Positions 1 to 8,592 are shown, counted from the first letter of the stretch. The stretch is DNA of 64,000 nt from Nitrospiria bacterium (GCA_035498035.1 DATKAN010000055.1:1-64000), one strand, 5' to 3'. Notes: generated from the letters alone by a model not told the origin. Translations and numbers: made by a program.

Positions 1-748
1 CGGTCTGGCGCTGCCACGCCCGGCCTCCGTCCGCGGTGGAGACAACGACCCCGTCCTTGCCGACCGCCCAGCCCTGCCGCTCGTTGAGAAAGAAGACCTC
101 GTAGAGCCAGTAGCCTTCGGGCAGCACTTGATTCTCCCAGGTCTCCCCGCCGTCCCGGGTGTGGAGGATCAGCCCGTCCCGCCCGACGATCCAGCCCCGC
201 TTGGCGTTCACAAAGGACACGCTGTAAAGATAGCTTTGCGTGCCGCTCGCCTGGGGGCGCCAATGCTCCCCCCCGTCCTCGGTATGGAGGATCGTCCCGT
301 CCCGCCCGACGATCCAGCCCCGTTTGGAATCCACAAAACGGAGGCTGAACAGATGGGCCGACGTCCCGGCGTGCTGCGGCCGCCAGCGCATTCCCCCGTC
401 GAGCGTTTTCAGGATGGTCCCGTTGTCCCCGATCACCCATCCCTGCAAGGAATCAAGAAACTGCACGCCGCCCAGTCCGTTCGGGGTACCGCTCGTCTGG
501 GCCGTCCAGTTTTCCCCCCCGTCCTCCGTGTGGAGGATCAAACCCGCCTTGCCGACGATCCAGCCCCGCTGAGGGTCGAGAAAAAAGACGCGGTCCAGAT
601 CCTCCTGGGGCCAGAGGGCCGGCGGCGCCGTTTCACGCCACAGGCCGCAGGCCGAAAGAAGCATCCCGGAGCAGATCAGGCTGACAAAGAACGCGACAAA
701 CCGGACACCGCCGGTCGGGCCGGCGGGAGCCGCGACGTTTTTTCTCAT
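1..748 (-). CDS. Ycf48/BNR-repeat propeller lipoprotein (3' end cut by window)
   Basis: Only the N-terminal 249 codons lie in the window. The protein opens with an n-region, a hydrophobic stretch and a lipobox (MLLSAC), so it is probably a lipoprotein. At least five units then repeat a pattern GWIVGRDGTILHTEDGG-TW, the blade signature of the Ycf48/HCF136 and BNR families. Known members are seven-bladed propellers that help assemble photosystem II or act as extracellular binding modules; no photosystem is expected here, so a binding or assembly role for secreted redox proteins is inference. Its ATG overlaps the TGA of the upstream PD40 gene by four bases (ATGA), implying translational coupling in the same operon. 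Confidence 0.85.
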   Translation of the reverse strand, partial: MRKNVAAPAGPTGGVRFVAFFVSLICSGMLLSACGLWRETAPPALWPQEDLDRVFFLDPQRGWIVGKAGLILHTEDGGENWTAQTSGTPNGLGGVQFLDSLQGWVIGDNGTILKTLDGGMRWRPQHAGTSAHLFSLRFVDSKRGWIVGRDGTILHTEDGGEHWRPQASGTQSYLYSVSFVNAKRGWIVGRDGLILHTRDGGETWENQVLPEGYWLYEVFFLNERQGWAVGKDGVVVSTADGGRAWQRQT

Positions 749-1728
749 TTCGTCTGCTGAGCCACCTGCATCACGGCGATCTCTCCGCGCCCCGCCTCGT
801 TCACGCGGGTAAAGGCCAGATCCCGGCCGTCCGGGCTCCAGGAAAGATAGAGAAAGCTCAGTCCGTCGAAAACCTGTTTGTCCACATTGTATTTCATTTC
901 GCGCGTTCCCAGGACATTCCGGCCGAGGCGCCGCTCGTTGTTCCCGTCGCGGTCCATGACCCAGACGTCCCGATGCCCGTTCCGCTCCGAGACAAAGGCG
1001 ATCCGGGTTCCGTCCGGGCTCCAGGCCGGGAGAAAGTCCCGCCGGGTCTCCGTCTTCTGGGTCAGCTGTTTGATGGTCCGGTCCCGGGTATCGATCAACC
1101 AGATGTCGCTCCTCCCCCGCATCGACGAGACGGCGGCCACCGATCGCGCGTCCGGGCTCCAGGCGGAGACCCAATCGCCGCAGCGGATGTTCGGCATCCC
1201 CTGGACATTCCCGCCGTCCGCATCCATGACCCAGACGAGCACATCCATGGAGCGGGATGAAACGAAGGCGATGCGCTTCCCGTCCGGACTCCAGACCGGC
1301 GCGATATCCAGTCCGTTGTACACGGTCAGTTGACGGTGGTCCGTCCCGTCGAGATTCATGCTCCAGATGTCCCAATTGCCGCCGCGATCGGACGCATAGG
1401 CCAGTCGGGCGCCGTCGGGACTCCAGGAGGGAAAACGCTCGTTGCTCGGCTCGTGCGTGATCTGTTTCAGCCCCGTTCCGTCCCGACGGATCGTCCAGAT
1501 ATCCCAATTTCCGGCCAGGTCGCTTTCGAACGCCAGCGATTTCCCGTCCGGCGACCAGACCGGATGGACCGCGTTGGCGGGCAAGGCCCGGATGGGCAGC
1601 ACCGTGACATCGTTCATCGCGCAGCCCGCGACGAAAAGCTGAAAGGCCAGCAACGGCAGGACGGTCGAAAATATTTTTCTCATTTTAACCTTTAAACTTT
1701 CCGGCCCTTCAACCCCAAGATCCTTCAT
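745..1728 (-). CDS. PD40 (TolB-like) six-bladed propeller lipoprotein
   Basis: A 327-residue protein with six WSPDG-type blade motifs, the PD40 repeat of TolB-like propellers. Two starts are possible. ATG at 1728 has a clean GAGGAGG five bases upstream and is chosen here. ATG at 1683 gives a more compact lipoprotein signal (MRKIFSTVL...FVAGC). With either start the lipobox VAGC precedes the propeller. Fourth-blade WSPDAR departs slightly from consensus. PD40 propellers bind proteins or ligands in the periplasm or at the cell surface; the partner is unknown. The open frame runs on upstream to 2670, but that part is a shadow of the next PD40 gene. The 5' end carries the AAGGTTA-type repeat described in the findings. 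Confidence 0.85.
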   Translation of the reverse strand: MKDLGVEGPESLKVKMRKIFSTVLPLLAFQLFVAGCAMNDVTVLPIRALPANAVHPVWSPDGKSLAFESDLAGNWDIWTIRRDGTGLKQITHEPSNERFPSWSPDGARLAYASDRGGNWDIWSMNLDGTDHRQLTVYNGLDIAPVWSPDGKRIAFVSSRSMDVLVWVMDADGGNVQGMPNIRCGDWVSAWSPDARSVAAVSSMRGRSDIWLIDTRDRTIKQLTQKTETRRDFLPAWSPDGTRIAFVSERNGHRDVWVMDRDGNNERRLGRNVLGTREMKYNVDKQVFDGLSFLYLSWSPDGRDLAFTRVNEAGRGEIAVMQVAQQTK

Positions 1729-1760
1729 CGCATCCTCCTCGCCGCCCCCTCGGTTCCCTT

Positions 1761-2870
1761 CTACGGTTGCCACCGGGGCGCGCCGACCCCGTCGCGGTTG
1801 AAGGTCAAGCGCTTCGGATGGCCGCCGTCGGGATCCATCACGTAAACCTCCTCCGCGCCGTCCCGGTTGGAGATGAAGGCGATCTGCTTGCCGTCCGGCG
1901 ACCAGACCGGCTGGGCATCCACGGCCGGATTTCGCGAAAGGTTCTTCACACCGGAACCGTCCCGGTTCATCACGTAAATTTCGTTGTTGCCGTCCCGCGT
2001 GGTTGTGAAGACGATCTGCCGCCCGTCCGGCGACCAGACCTGCATCCCCATCTGTTCGTCGGATTTGGTCCGCGTGAGGTTCCTCGGCTTCGTACCGTCC
2101 GCATTCATCACGTAGATCTCCCAGTTTCCGTCCCGGTTCATATCGCGGTCCGTTCCCCAGGCGATCGAGGCCCCGTCCGGAGACCAGGAATGGAACCCCC
2201 GCCCGTCCTCGGAGGGATTCTGGGTCAGATTGATCGGATGCCCTCCGTCGGCGTCCATGAGATAGATTTCGTAGTTCTCGTCCCGTCTCGACACGAAGGC
2301 GATCTTGGTGCCGTCCGGCGACCAGTCGGGGCTGTAGTCCCGCGCCTCGCTCCGCGTCAGCCGTCGGACCCGGCCCCCGTCCGCCGTCATGGAATAGATT
2401 TCCTGATTGCCGTCCCGATCCGAGACGAAGGCCACCTGGCCTCCGTCGGGAGACCAGGCCGGGTTGTAATCCTGACCGGCGTTGCGCGTCAGGTCGGCCT
2501 GATGCGAACCGTCGGCATCCATTTTGTAGATCTCCTTGTTTCCGTCCCGCTCCGAAACAAAAACGATCTCTTTCCCGTCCGGGGACCACGCGGGGGCGCG
2601 GTTGTCGGCCCGCCCGTGCGTCAGCCGTGTTGCGCCCGTGCCGTCCGCGTTCATGGTGTAGATTTCCCAATGGCCGTTCTCATTCGACTCGTAAACGATT
2701 TTTTTCTGCCCGGCCATCGCCTCGGGGACAACGGGTAGAAAGGTTAAGAAGGCTGAAAGGATTAAGAACGATCCGACCCTTGAACCCTCTTTGCACTTTT
2801 TCAAATTTAAACCTTGGAGCCTTCGAATCCTGAAATTTTTCGACCTTTGCACCGTTGAACCCTTTTGCAT
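1761..2870 (-). CDS. Secreted PD40 (TolB-like) propeller protein
   Basis: The 369-residue protein has about 40 basic, low-complexity residues, then a hydrophobic segment ending at EAMAG, a plausible signal peptidase site. Seven near-identical blades follow (WSPDGK-I-FVS-RDGN-EIYVMNADG), ending in WQP. The blade unit matches the PD40 repeat of TolB. ATG at 2870 is supported by GAGAGG six bases upstream. It follows the fused propeller gene with an 18-base gap. The first 120 bases are unusual: purine-rich AAGG/GAAA heptamer-like repeats followed by their complement. There is no lipobox, unlike its neighbours, so it is likely soluble or surface-released. Substrate unknown. Confidence 0.85.
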   Translation of the reverse strand: MQKGSTVQRSKNFRIRRLQGLNLKKCKEGSRVGSFLILSAFLTFLPVVPEAMAGQKKIVYESNENGHWEIYTMNADGTGATRLTHGRADNRAPAWSPDGKEIVFVSERDGNKEIYKMDADGSHQADLTRNAGQDYNPAWSPDGGQVAFVSDRDGNQEIYSMTADGGRVRRLTRSEARDYSPDWSPDGTKIAFVSRRDENYEIYLMDADGGHPINLTQNPSEDGRGFHSWSPDGASIAWGTDRDMNRDGNWEIYVMNADGTKPRNLTRTKSDEQMGMQVWSPDGRQIVFTTTRDGNNEIYVMNRDGSGVKNLSRNPAVDAQPVWSPDGKQIAFISNRDGAEEVYVMDPDGGHPKRLTFNRDGVGAPRWQP

Positions 2871-2888
2871 GTTAACCTCTCTTCATCC

Positions 2889-4979
2889 TCACGGTTGCCA
2901 GCGGGGGTAATCCTCCCTCGTCTTCGTAAACGTCAATTGCACTTGATCCCGCCCGTCGGCGTCCATGACGTAGATTTCGTCATGGCCGGTCCGGTTCGAG
3001 ACAAAGGCCATTTTTTCGCCGTCCGGGGACCAAAGGGGGACGTCATCCATCCCCGGGTTTCTCGACAGGTTCAACGAACCGGTCCCGTCCGCATTGACGA
3101 TGTAAACCTCTTCGTTGCCGTCCCGCGTCGAGATGAACGCGATCCGCCGGCTGTCCGGCGACCAGACGAACATGCCGACTCCTTCCTCCGCCGGACTGCG
3201 GGTCACGTTAACCGGTTTGGACCCGTCGGCATTCATGACATAGATTTCCCAATTCCCGTCCCGGTTCGTGACCCAGGCGATTTTGGAGCCGTCCGGCGAC
3301 CACGAATGGCTCCCGCGGCCGTCCTCGGCCGGGTTCTTCGTCAAGTCCACTTGATCCGACCCGTCGGAGTTCATCAGGTAGATTTCATTGTTATGGTCGC
3401 GATTCGACACAAACGCGACTTTTCGGCTGTCGGAGGACCAGTTGGGATTCCAGTTGTCGCCGGCCGCGGTCAGACGGGTCTGGCGCCCTCCCTCCGGATC
3501 CATCCGGTAGATCTCGCGGCTCCCGTCTCGCTTGGAGACGTAGGTGATCCATTGACCGTTCGGCGACCAGGAGGGACTGAAGTCATCCTCCGCGCTTCGG
3601 GTGAGATTGCGCTGTCCCGATCCGTCGGCATTCATCACGTATACTTCCTTGTTTCCGTCCCGGTCCGAAACGAATAGAATTTTTCGGCCGTCGGGGGACC
3701 AGAAGGGGGCCCGATTCTCGGCCGTGGTGTGGGTCAGACGGATTTGATGCGTCCCGTCGGCCTCCATCAGATAGATCTCCCAGTTCCCGGAGCGCCGGGA
3801 TTCGAAGGCAATCTTGTGGTCGCGGTCGGACCGGGTCGGACCGACGGGCGGGGCCTGGGCCGTCGGCCCGGCCAGGGCCACGGTCCTTATTACTTTATAG
3901 TCGGAGGAATCCACGATCGAAACGTCCGAGGACCCTTGATTGACGACATAGACCGTCCGGCCGTCGGGTGAAACGGTGATGTCCCACGGGTCTTTCCCCA
4001 CCGTGACTTTCCTGACCACCCTTTCGCTCGCCGTATCGAGGACCGAGATCTCACGCGCGTCGCGGTGCGCGATGTAAAGGGAGCGGCCGTCCGGCGAGAG
4101 GGCCAATCCGCCGGGGTAGCTCCCGACCTTCACCCTATTCCGGATTTGGTTCGTTCCCGTATCCACGATCGCGATTTCCCCGCTGTTCTCGATCGCCGCA
4201 TAAGCCGCCCGGCCGTCCGGCGCCATCACGATGTCCCTCGGCCCGCTGAAGATCTCCTCGCCGTCCGGAAGGACGACGGTTCGGGCCGCAGCCGAGCCCG
4301 GATCCTCCACGTTCAAGCGGGCCTTGACCTCTCCGGTCGCGGTGTCCACCGCGCGGATCGAATAGAGGTCGGTTACGTAAAGGGATTTTCCGTCCGGGGT
4401 AATCGCAACGCCCTGGGGCCCGATCCCCATCGGGATCCGTTTTTTGACGGTCCGGCTGGCCATGTCCACGACGGAGAGGCTGTCGCCGGACTCGTTGGCC
4501 ACAAAGATCGTTTTGCCGTCGGGCGAGACGGCCATCCCGCCCGGGTCCATATAATGCCCCTGCTCATCCTTCAACGAAATTTTGGCCCGGATGACGTTCG
4601 ATTGGGTATCCACCACCGCGATCGCATCCGCCTCGCCCAGCGCGACGTAAAAATTACGGCCGTTCGATGTGATGAATCCGCCGCAGGGGGGAGAGTCCAC
4701 CGGCACCCTGCGGACCTGCGTCGGATCGTTCCGGTCGATGACATAGAATTGCCGGAGTCCTTTTAACGTCACGTAGAGTTGGGTCGGCCCGTAGATGACC
4801 CGACTTGCCGTGTGCTTCGCCCAAACCGAGGCGGGATGCCAGAGAAAGGACAAGGCCAGGAACACGAAGATCGCCCGGGGCGTGTTGCGAGGGCGAGCCG
4901 GAAGGTTCGCAGCCCCGCTTTTTGCGCCCGCGCCGATCCTTCCGCGTCGTCTCACGATCATCGGGCCCACGATACCCAT
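2889..4979 (-). CDS. Fused YVTN propeller + PD40 propeller, secreted
   Basis: This 696-residue protein joins two propellers. After a signal segment (roughly residues 33-54, ending VWAKH), residues about 60-360 carry YVTN/lactonase-like repeats: VSPDGKTIFVANESGDSLSV, ITPDGKSLYVTD, LSPDGRSLYIAH and VSPDGRTVYVVN. From about residue 385 seven PD40 blades follow with WSPDG and RDGN-EIYVMNADG motifs, closely similar to the next gene downstream. ATG at 4979 has GGAGGAGAA directly upstream. The 5' end overlaps the upstream gene by 22 bases. The C-terminal half looks like a duplication of the neighbouring PD40 gene captured by a YVTN gene. Role inferred: extracytoplasmic scaffold or ligand sensor. Confidence 0.88.
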   Translation of the reverse strand: MGIVGPMIVRRRGRIGAGAKSGAANLPARPRNTPRAIFVFLALSFLWHPASVWAKHTASRVIYGPTQLYVTLKGLRQFYVIDRNDPTQVRRVPVDSPPCGGFITSNGRNFYVALGEADAIAVVDTQSNVIRAKISLKDEQGHYMDPGGMAVSPDGKTIFVANESGDSLSVVDMASRTVKKRIPMGIGPQGVAITPDGKSLYVTDLYSIRAVDTATGEVKARLNVEDPGSAAARTVVLPDGEEIFSGPRDIVMAPDGRAAYAAIENSGEIAIVDTGTNQIRNRVKVGSYPGGLALSPDGRSLYIAHRDAREISVLDTASERVVRKVTVGKDPWDITVSPDGRTVYVVNQGSSDVSIVDSSDYKVIRTVALAGPTAQAPPVGPTRSDRDHKIAFESRRSGNWEIYLMEADGTHQIRLTHTTAENRAPFWSPDGRKILFVSDRDGNKEVYVMNADGSGQRNLTRSAEDDFSPSWSPNGQWITYVSKRDGSREIYRMDPEGGRQTRLTAAGDNWNPNWSSDSRKVAFVSNRDHNNEIYLMNSDGSDQVDLTKNPAEDGRGSHSWSPDGSKIAWVTNRDGNWEIYVMNADGSKPVNVTRSPAEEGVGMFVWSPDSRRIAFISTRDGNEEVYIVNADGTGSLNLSRNPGMDDVPLWSPDGEKMAFVSNRTGHDEIYVMDADGRDQVQLTFTKTREDYPRWQP

Positions 4980-5995
4980 TTCTCCTCCGCATGGCTGTGC
5001 GTCAACCGGGTCGGGTGAGATCCGTCCCGGTCCAGAATCTCAACTTCCGAAAACCGATCGCGGCCCGAGGTATACACGATCCGTCCTCCGTCCGGCGACC
5101 AGGCCGGCCAGAAATGCTCCTCAGCATCGTTCGTCAACCGGGTGAGTTCCGAGCCGTCCGACCGCATACGGTAAATCTGCTCCCCGCCGCCCCGGTCGGA
5201 TACAAACAGAAGAAAGCGTCCATCGGGCGACCAGACCGCTCCGTCATCCGCGGCCGGGTTGTCGGTCAGGTTGCGCAGCCGGGTTCCGTCCGAGGCCATC
5301 ACATAGACCTCGAGGTTCGAATCCCTTTCGGACACGAACGCAATCTGCGTCCCATCCGGCGACCAGAGATGGGTGTCCAGGCCGTCGTTCGCCGGGCTGT
5401 AGGTCAACCGGGTCGGATGGGACCCGTCGGACTCCATGACATAGACCTCGGGGTTTCCGTCCCGGGTCGAGACAAACAGGATCTTCGTTCCATCCGGAGA
5501 CCAGACCGGGATGGCATCCATCGCCGTTCCGTGGGTCAAGCGCCGCTCCCGCGTCGATACGGGCGGGATCTCCGTCCCGACGTCCACCGCGTAGATTTCT
5601 TCGTTCCCGTCTCTTACCGACGTAAACGCGATCCGCGTCCCGTCCGGCGACCAGTCCGGATCCTCCTCGTCGGCGGGCGTGGCGGTCAGCCGGGTCTGAC
5701 CCGTGCCGTCGGCCTTCATGACATAAACTTCCTTATTCCCGTCACGGGTCGAAACGAACGCGATCCGCGTCCCGTCCGGCGACCAGACCGGCCAGATATC
5801 GTCCCCGCGGCTTCGCGTCAGCCGGCTTTCCTCCCCGGTCGCCAGATCCATTCGGTAAACCTCCCAGTTCCCGTCCCGGTTGGAGCTATAAACAAGCCGT
5901 CCGCCCTGAACCCCGCGCTTCGCATCGGACGGCATGACCGCGCAGCCCGCCAGGATCACCGCGGAAATAACGATCGGCCATGCCGCACGGCTCAC
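4958..5995 (-). CDS. PD40 (TolB-like) propeller lipoprotein
   Basis: A 345-residue lipoprotein with a short signal ending in the lipobox ILAGC (Cys18) and seven PD40 blades (WSPDGTRIAFVSTRDGN-EVYVM). The likely start is GTG at 5995; no better in-frame ATG exists before the signal peptide. It is the fourth PD40 gene in a row, and sequence similarity between blades of different genes suggests repeated local duplication. Its 3' end overlaps the start of the fused propeller gene by 22 bases, and it follows the FGE-fold gene after a 30-base gap, consistent with one operon. Expected location is the periplasmic leaflet or outer membrane. Confidence 0.85.
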   Translation of the reverse strand: MSRAAWPIVISAVILAGCAVMPSDAKRGVQGGRLVYSSNRDGNWEVYRMDLATGEESRLTRSRGDDIWPVWSPDGTRIAFVSTRDGNKEVYVMKADGTGQTRLTATPADEEDPDWSPDGTRIAFTSVRDGNEEIYAVDVGTEIPPVSTRERRLTHGTAMDAIPVWSPDGTKILFVSTRDGNPEVYVMESDGSHPTRLTYSPANDGLDTHLWSPDGTQIAFVSERDSNLEVYVMASDGTRLRNLTDNPAADDGAVWSPDGRFLLFVSDRGGGEQIYRMRSDGSELTRLTNDAEEHFWPAWSPDGGRIVYTSGRDRFSEVEILDRDGSHPTRLTHSHAEEKWVSWAR

Positions 5996-6025
5996 CGCTT
6001 CAGCTCACAACGATCCGGCTTCCTC

Positions 6026-6934
6026 TTAATCCTTGGCGCATCGGACACCGTAGGTATAATCCGAATGCCAACCGTCTTTTTCCCGGGGCCCGACCGTCGG
6101 AAGAATCGCCAAACGCGCCGCGGTCCTCGAAAATGCGGCCTCGGTCAAATAGGAGCCTCCCCGGATGATCTTAAAACTTCCGGGATCCTTGACCATCCTC
6201 GACGGATTGCCGGGATAAGAGCGATAGGCCGTGGACGTCCATTCCCTCACGTTGCCGGCCATGTCATACACCCCGTAGGGGCTGACATCCTCCGGGTGGC
6301 CGCCGACCGGGGCCTTCCATCCCGGCACCCGGTAATGCCCCTGACCCGCGGGCGCCTTCCAGGCCGCGCTGCTCTCCAGGGTGTTGGCCCATCCGGGCTC
6401 GAAGCGATCGCCCCAGGGCCAGAGGCGGCCGTCGGTCCCCCGCGCGGCCTTTTCCCACTCGGTCTCGGTCGGGAGGCGCCGCCCCGCCCACCGGCAGTAG
6501 CCCGCCGCATCAAACCAGTCCACGTCCGATACGGGGTATTGGTCATACCCCTCCGGGAAATGATCCGCCCGGCCCGCCTCCTTCCAATAGCCCGGATATT
6601 TCTTCGAGCCCGTCGCGTTTAAAAATTGGAGGTACTGGGCCTCCGTGACCTCATAACGGTCGATGTAAAACCCCCGGACGTAGACCTTCTGCTGCGGAAG
6701 TTCATCCACCCCGATCTCGAACCCGATTCTTCCATCCCGCTCCGTGCTGCCCATGAGAAACCACCCGGCCGGCACGTAGACCATGGGGGTCTCCGGATTC
6801 GGGCGAGGAACCGCGGGCGGCAGGGATGCACAGCCGAACGGAAGCGCCAGGATGAACAAGGAGAATAGACCGGCGGCGAATCCGCTTCGACGGCTTCCAT
6901 GAAATCCCGGTCGGTCTTCAGATCGCCTTGCCAT
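6026..6934 (-). CDS. FGE/SUMF1-fold lipoprotein lacking the catalytic cysteines
   Basis: The 302-residue protein begins with a signal ending in a lipobox (LPFGC) and continues with a complete formylglycine-generating-enzyme (SUMF1) fold: MVYVPAGWFLMGS, FYIDRYEVTEAQY, YPVSDVDWFDAAGYCRWAGRRLPTETEWEKAARG, GVYDMAGNVREWTS and RGGSY near the end. True FGEs carry a Cys pair just after RGGSY; here the segment reads SYLTEAAFSRTAAR, with no Cys. It is therefore unlikely to convert Cys to formylglycine. Non-catalytic members of this fold bind ligands, like the C-type-lectin-like variants. ATG at 6934 shares a base with the upstream TGA (TGATG); GTG at 6937 is an alternative. Confidence 0.85.
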   Translation of the reverse strand: MARRSEDRPGFHGSRRSGFAAGLFSLFILALPFGCASLPPAVPRPNPETPMVYVPAGWFLMGSTERDGRIGFEIGVDELPQQKVYVRGFYIDRYEVTEAQYLQFLNATGSKKYPGYWKEAGRADHFPEGYDQYPVSDVDWFDAAGYCRWAGRRLPTETEWEKAARGTDGRLWPWGDRFEPGWANTLESSAAWKAPAGQGHYRVPGWKAPVGGHPEDVSPYGVYDMAGNVREWTSTAYRSYPGNPSRMVKDPGSFKIIRGGSYLTEAAFSRTAARLAILPTVGPREKDGWHSDYTYGVRCAKD

Positions 6935-7767
6935 CACTTCGGTGGTTCACCCGTACGTTCGTCCGCGTCCTTTGCGCAGCGGAAGCCGAAATCCGGCTGG
7001 GCCAATTCGGCCAGGCGGAAATGCCGATGGGCCGGTCGCGCGAAAGGATTGGCCGGCATGCCCCACGATCCCCCCCTCAGGACGCGAAATTTTTTGTCCG
7101 GGGCCATGGTCTTCGGAGCTCCCCGGTAGGATTGGAGAATGGAGGAGGTCCATTCCATCGCGTTTCCGGCCATGTCGTACACGCCGTACGGGCTGGCCCC
7201 CCCGGGAAAGCTCCCGGCGGGCGTCGTCCAGTTGCGCTTCGAGTCTTCCGTATTGAGCCGTTGGAGGTCCAGGCGGTTTCCCCAGGGCCAGATCCGCCCG
7301 TCCGTTCCCCGCGCGGCCTTCTCCCATTCCTCCTCGCTCGGAAGCCGTTTGCCCGCCCAGCGACAATACGCCTCGGCGTCATAAAAATTCACGTCGATCA
7401 CGGGATGATGGTCCTCCGGAGCGGGATATCCGAATTCTTTATAGTCCTTCCAGATCGAGGGCGTCTCGCGTCCGGTGGCGGCCACGAATTTCCGGTATGG
7501 ACCGATCGTCACTTCATACCGGTCGATCCAGAACGCCGGCACGGAGACGGTGTGCTTCGGAATGGAATCCACGCCCACCTCGAACCCGATCTTCCCGTCG
7601 TTGGCGTCGCTGCCCATCATGAACTCGCCCGCGGGGATCCGCACCATGTCCGCCGGCCCAGCGACGTTTGCGGCCGAAAGGTTGAACGGTTGAAAGGTCA
7701 GCAAGGTTAATAAGGGAAATACCTTCCCCACCTTCAAACCTTTCAACTTTTCCACCTTGAAACTCAT
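6934..7767 (-). CDS. Secreted FGE/SUMF1-fold protein, non-catalytic
   Basis: A 277-residue second member of the FGE-fold trio. Motifs in order: MVRIPAGEFMMGS, FWIDRYEVTIGPY, HHPVIDVNFYDAEAYCRWAGKRLPSEEEWEKAARG, GVYDMAGNAMEWTS, RGGSWGMPANPFARPAHR. The Cys pair expected after RGGS is absent. The signal peptide (residues 1-35) is encoded by AAGGTTGA-type heptamer repeats and their complement, giving an odd KVEKLKGLKVGK then LLTLLTFQPFNLSA. The chosen ATG at 7767 overlaps the preceding TGA by four bases; the frame stays open to 7962, but that part reads as shadow. Very similar to both neighbours, so a tandem triplication is likely. Confidence 0.84.
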   Translation of the reverse strand: MSFKVEKLKGLKVGKVFPLLTLLTFQPFNLSAANVAGPADMVRIPAGEFMMGSDANDGKIGFEVGVDSIPKHTVSVPAFWIDRYEVTIGPYRKFVAATGRETPSIWKDYKEFGYPAPEDHHPVIDVNFYDAEAYCRWAGKRLPSEEEWEKAARGTDGRIWPWGNRLDLQRLNTEDSKRNWTTPAGSFPGGASPYGVYDMAGNAMEWTSSILQSYRGAPKTMAPDKKFRVLRGGSWGMPANPFARPAHRHFRLAELAQPDFGFRCAKDADERTGEPPK

Positions 7768-8576
7768 TTCAAATCTTTGGCGCACCGGAAACCGATCGAC
7801 CGATGCCGCATTCCGGGTTCGCGGGCCATGGTGCGGCTGGCCGACCGGGCATAGGGTTCGCCCGGCAAGGTGTAGGCGCCGCCCTTGACTACCTTGTTTT
7901 TCCCGAAGGCGCTTCGAACGAGCCTGCTCCCCGGATAGGCCTGATACCAATCCGCGGTCCATTCGGCCACATTTCCGGCCATGTCGTAGACCCCGTAGGG
8001 GCTCACGCCCTTCGGAAAACTCCCGACGGGCAAGGTCCCCCCGGATTTATACTCCTGGACATTGGCCTTGCGGGGATCGAAGATGTTTCCCCAGGGCCAG
8101 ATCCGCCCGTCCGTTCCCCGCGCGGCCTTTTCCCATTCCTCCTCGGTCGGAAGCCTTTTGCCCGCCCACCGGCAATACGCCTCGGCGTCGTCCCATGATA
8201 CATAAATAATCGGGTGGTTTTCAAACTCTTTCGGAACCCCGCCCTCCCGGGCCCACGGATAAATTTCAGGGAACCGGGGGTCGCCGGGGGGCTTTCTTCC
8301 CGTTGCCTCAATGAACCGGCCGTACTGCTTCGCCGTCACCTCGTACCGGTCGATATAATACGCCCTCAGATCGACGGTGTGCTGCGGCAACTCGTCCACC
8401 CCCACGGTAAAACCGACCCGCCCGTCTTTCGGCGAGCTGCCCATTAAAAACTTCCCGGCCGGGATCAGGACCATGTTCTCCGGTATCCCCGCCCAGGTCG
8501 TTAAAGGGTTGAAAGGCGTCAGGGCCAGAACGCTTAGAACGGTGGCCAACCCTTTTAACCTTTTTCGACTTTTCAC
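7764..8576 (-). CDS. Secreted FGE/SUMF1-fold protein, non-catalytic
   Basis: The 270-residue first member of the trio in transcription order. Motifs: MVLIPAGKFLMGS, YYIDRYEVTAKQY, HPIIYVSWDDAEAYCRWAGKRLPTEEEWEKAARG, GVYDMAGNVAEWTA, and KGGAYTLPGEPYARSASR, again without the FGE Cys pair. The signal peptide ends around TTWAG. The likely start is GTG at 8576; no ATG precedes the signal. It begins 16 bases after the 12-heme cytochrome stop, so it is probably co-transcribed with it. Role unknown; in this context ligand binding or a structural surface role is more plausible than sulfatase activation, because no sulfatase is present in the window. Confidence 0.84.
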   Translation of the reverse strand: MKSRKRLKGLATVLSVLALTPFNPLTTWAGIPENMVLIPAGKFLMGSSPKDGRVGFTVGVDELPQHTVDLRAYYIDRYEVTAKQYGRFIEATGRKPPGDPRFPEIYPWAREGGVPKEFENHPIIYVSWDDAEAYCRWAGKRLPTEEEWEKAARGTDGRIWPWGNIFDPRKANVQEYKSGGTLPVGSFPKGVSPYGVYDMAGNVAEWTADWYQAYPGSRLVRSAFGKNKVVKGGAYTLPGEPYARSASRTMAREPGMRHRSIGFRCAKDLK

Positions 8577-8592
8577 CTTCGCACCGGCAAGC

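Noticed and set aside
1728-2670. Upstream extension of the PD40 lipoprotein frame to 2670
   Set aside because: The extension is the out-of-frame copy of the next PD40 gene (Arg/Gly-rich, no blades), and the ribosome site lies at 1728.
1761-5995. Regularly spaced repeats that could suggest a CRISPR array
   Set aside because: The repeats are blade codons (WSPDG, RDGN) in open reading frames, with no unique spacers or cas genes.
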